A stretch of DNA of 59,015 nt from Bacillota bacterium. Lineage in GTDB: Bacteria > Bacillota > JADQBR01. The first letter of the stretch is position 1. Every line of letters starts with the position of its first letter. The stretch covers positions 1 to 59,015 of the forward strand of contig JADQBR010000062.1 of assembly GCA_016278515.1 (NCBI GenBank), read 5' to 3'. Made by a program: the position numbers and the translations under genes. The notes beneath the pieces are model-generated. The model had not been told where the DNA came from. It saw nothing but the letters and a program-made list of their open reading frames with translations, and did not search any database. Below are positions 58,962 through 59,015 of the stretch, in pieces.

Positions 58962-59002
58962 ATGTATAGGAAATTATGGGTTGTGGATAATTTCCTATAC
59001 AT
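58962..59002. repeat. perfect 16-bp inverted repeat with consensus DnaA box
   Basis: ATGTATAGGAAATTAT (58962-58977) and ATAATTTCCTATACAT (58987-59002) are exact reverse complements around a 9-nt loop. The sequence TGTGGATAA at 58982-58990 spans loop and right arm and is the reverse complement of the consensus DnaA box TTATCCACA. It may be a DnaA-binding site, a repeat element end or a second hairpin; the window stops 13 bp later. Confidence 0.7.
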
Positions 59003-59015
59003 TGGGGTTGTTAAG

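Overview
The window looks like chromosomal DNA of an anaerobic, endospore-forming Firmicute (class Clostridia in the broad sense, perhaps a Peptococcaceae- or Dethiobacter-like lineage). Pointers are a small acid-soluble spore protein gene of the SspH type (33857-34036), a T-box leader, a yybP-ykoY manganese riboswitch, a 7-1-7 Fur box, strong Shine-Dalgarno sites with frequent GTG/TTG starts, and many Fe-S, corrinoid and folate enzymes. I see no phage, insertion sequence, CRISPR array, rRNA or tRNA gene. The species assignment is inference only.

Layout. 283-6570: iron uptake cluster (FTR1 permease, P19-like lipoprotein, DUF2318 protein, two FtsX-like permeases, ABC ATPase), the gene order known from the Campylobacter p19 locus, behind a perfect Fur box. 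6735-10539: sulfur-carrier operon (ThiS-like, ThiF-like, JAMM protease, sulfite reductase fused to TusA). 10697-15068: CcdA, monoheme cytochrome c, Fe-S aldo/keto reductase, LysM protein, and a frameshifted membrane protein. 15481-20197: Liv-type ABC transporter with binding protein. 20356-21860: PadR regulator, ArsP/COG0701-type permease and a small CC-motif protein. 21918-32357: AraC regulator and a methyl-transfer locus (two UroD-type methyltransferases, two corrinoid proteins, an MtrH/MtvA-like pterin methyltransferase, an aquaporin with an in-frame TGA, a three-subunit molybdenum oxidoreductase, and a CobW-type GTPase). 32529-33750: Mn riboswitch and a frameshifted cation antiporter.

33857-43381: spore protein, second Fe-S aldo/keto reductase, folD and fchA (the folate end of one-carbon flow, matching the corrinoid locus), sodium:solute symporter with its small accessory protein, cupin, metA, thiol-disulfide pair, polysaccharide deacetylase. 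43551-49289: lytic transglycosylase, an hgcAB-like pair (mercury methylation family), GGDEF protein, DUF378 protein, hemerythrin, cystathionine synthase/lyase family enzyme. 49314-50949 (minus strand): remnant of a histidine kinase, NapH-like Fe-S membrane protein, exported helical protein. 51117-52619: CCAA repeat, T-box with a duplicated terminator module, and DAHP synthase.

52850-57480 is the most unusual segment: a DUF1847-rhodanese protein, an ArsM/UbiE-like methyltransferase, a 38-residue peptide with six cysteines, a radical SAM/SPASM enzyme, a 49-residue cysteine protein and a thioredoxin-thioredoxin reductase fusion. It reads as a candidate ribosomally made, radical-SAM-modified Cys-rich peptide system. 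57760-58909 encodes phosphatidylserine decarboxylase and phosphatidylserine synthase; a perfect inverted repeat holding a consensus DnaA box closes the window.

Four genes carry single disruptions (about 14755, 24855, 33610, 49551). Either the region has recent pseudogenes or the assembly has a few base errors; reads would decide.
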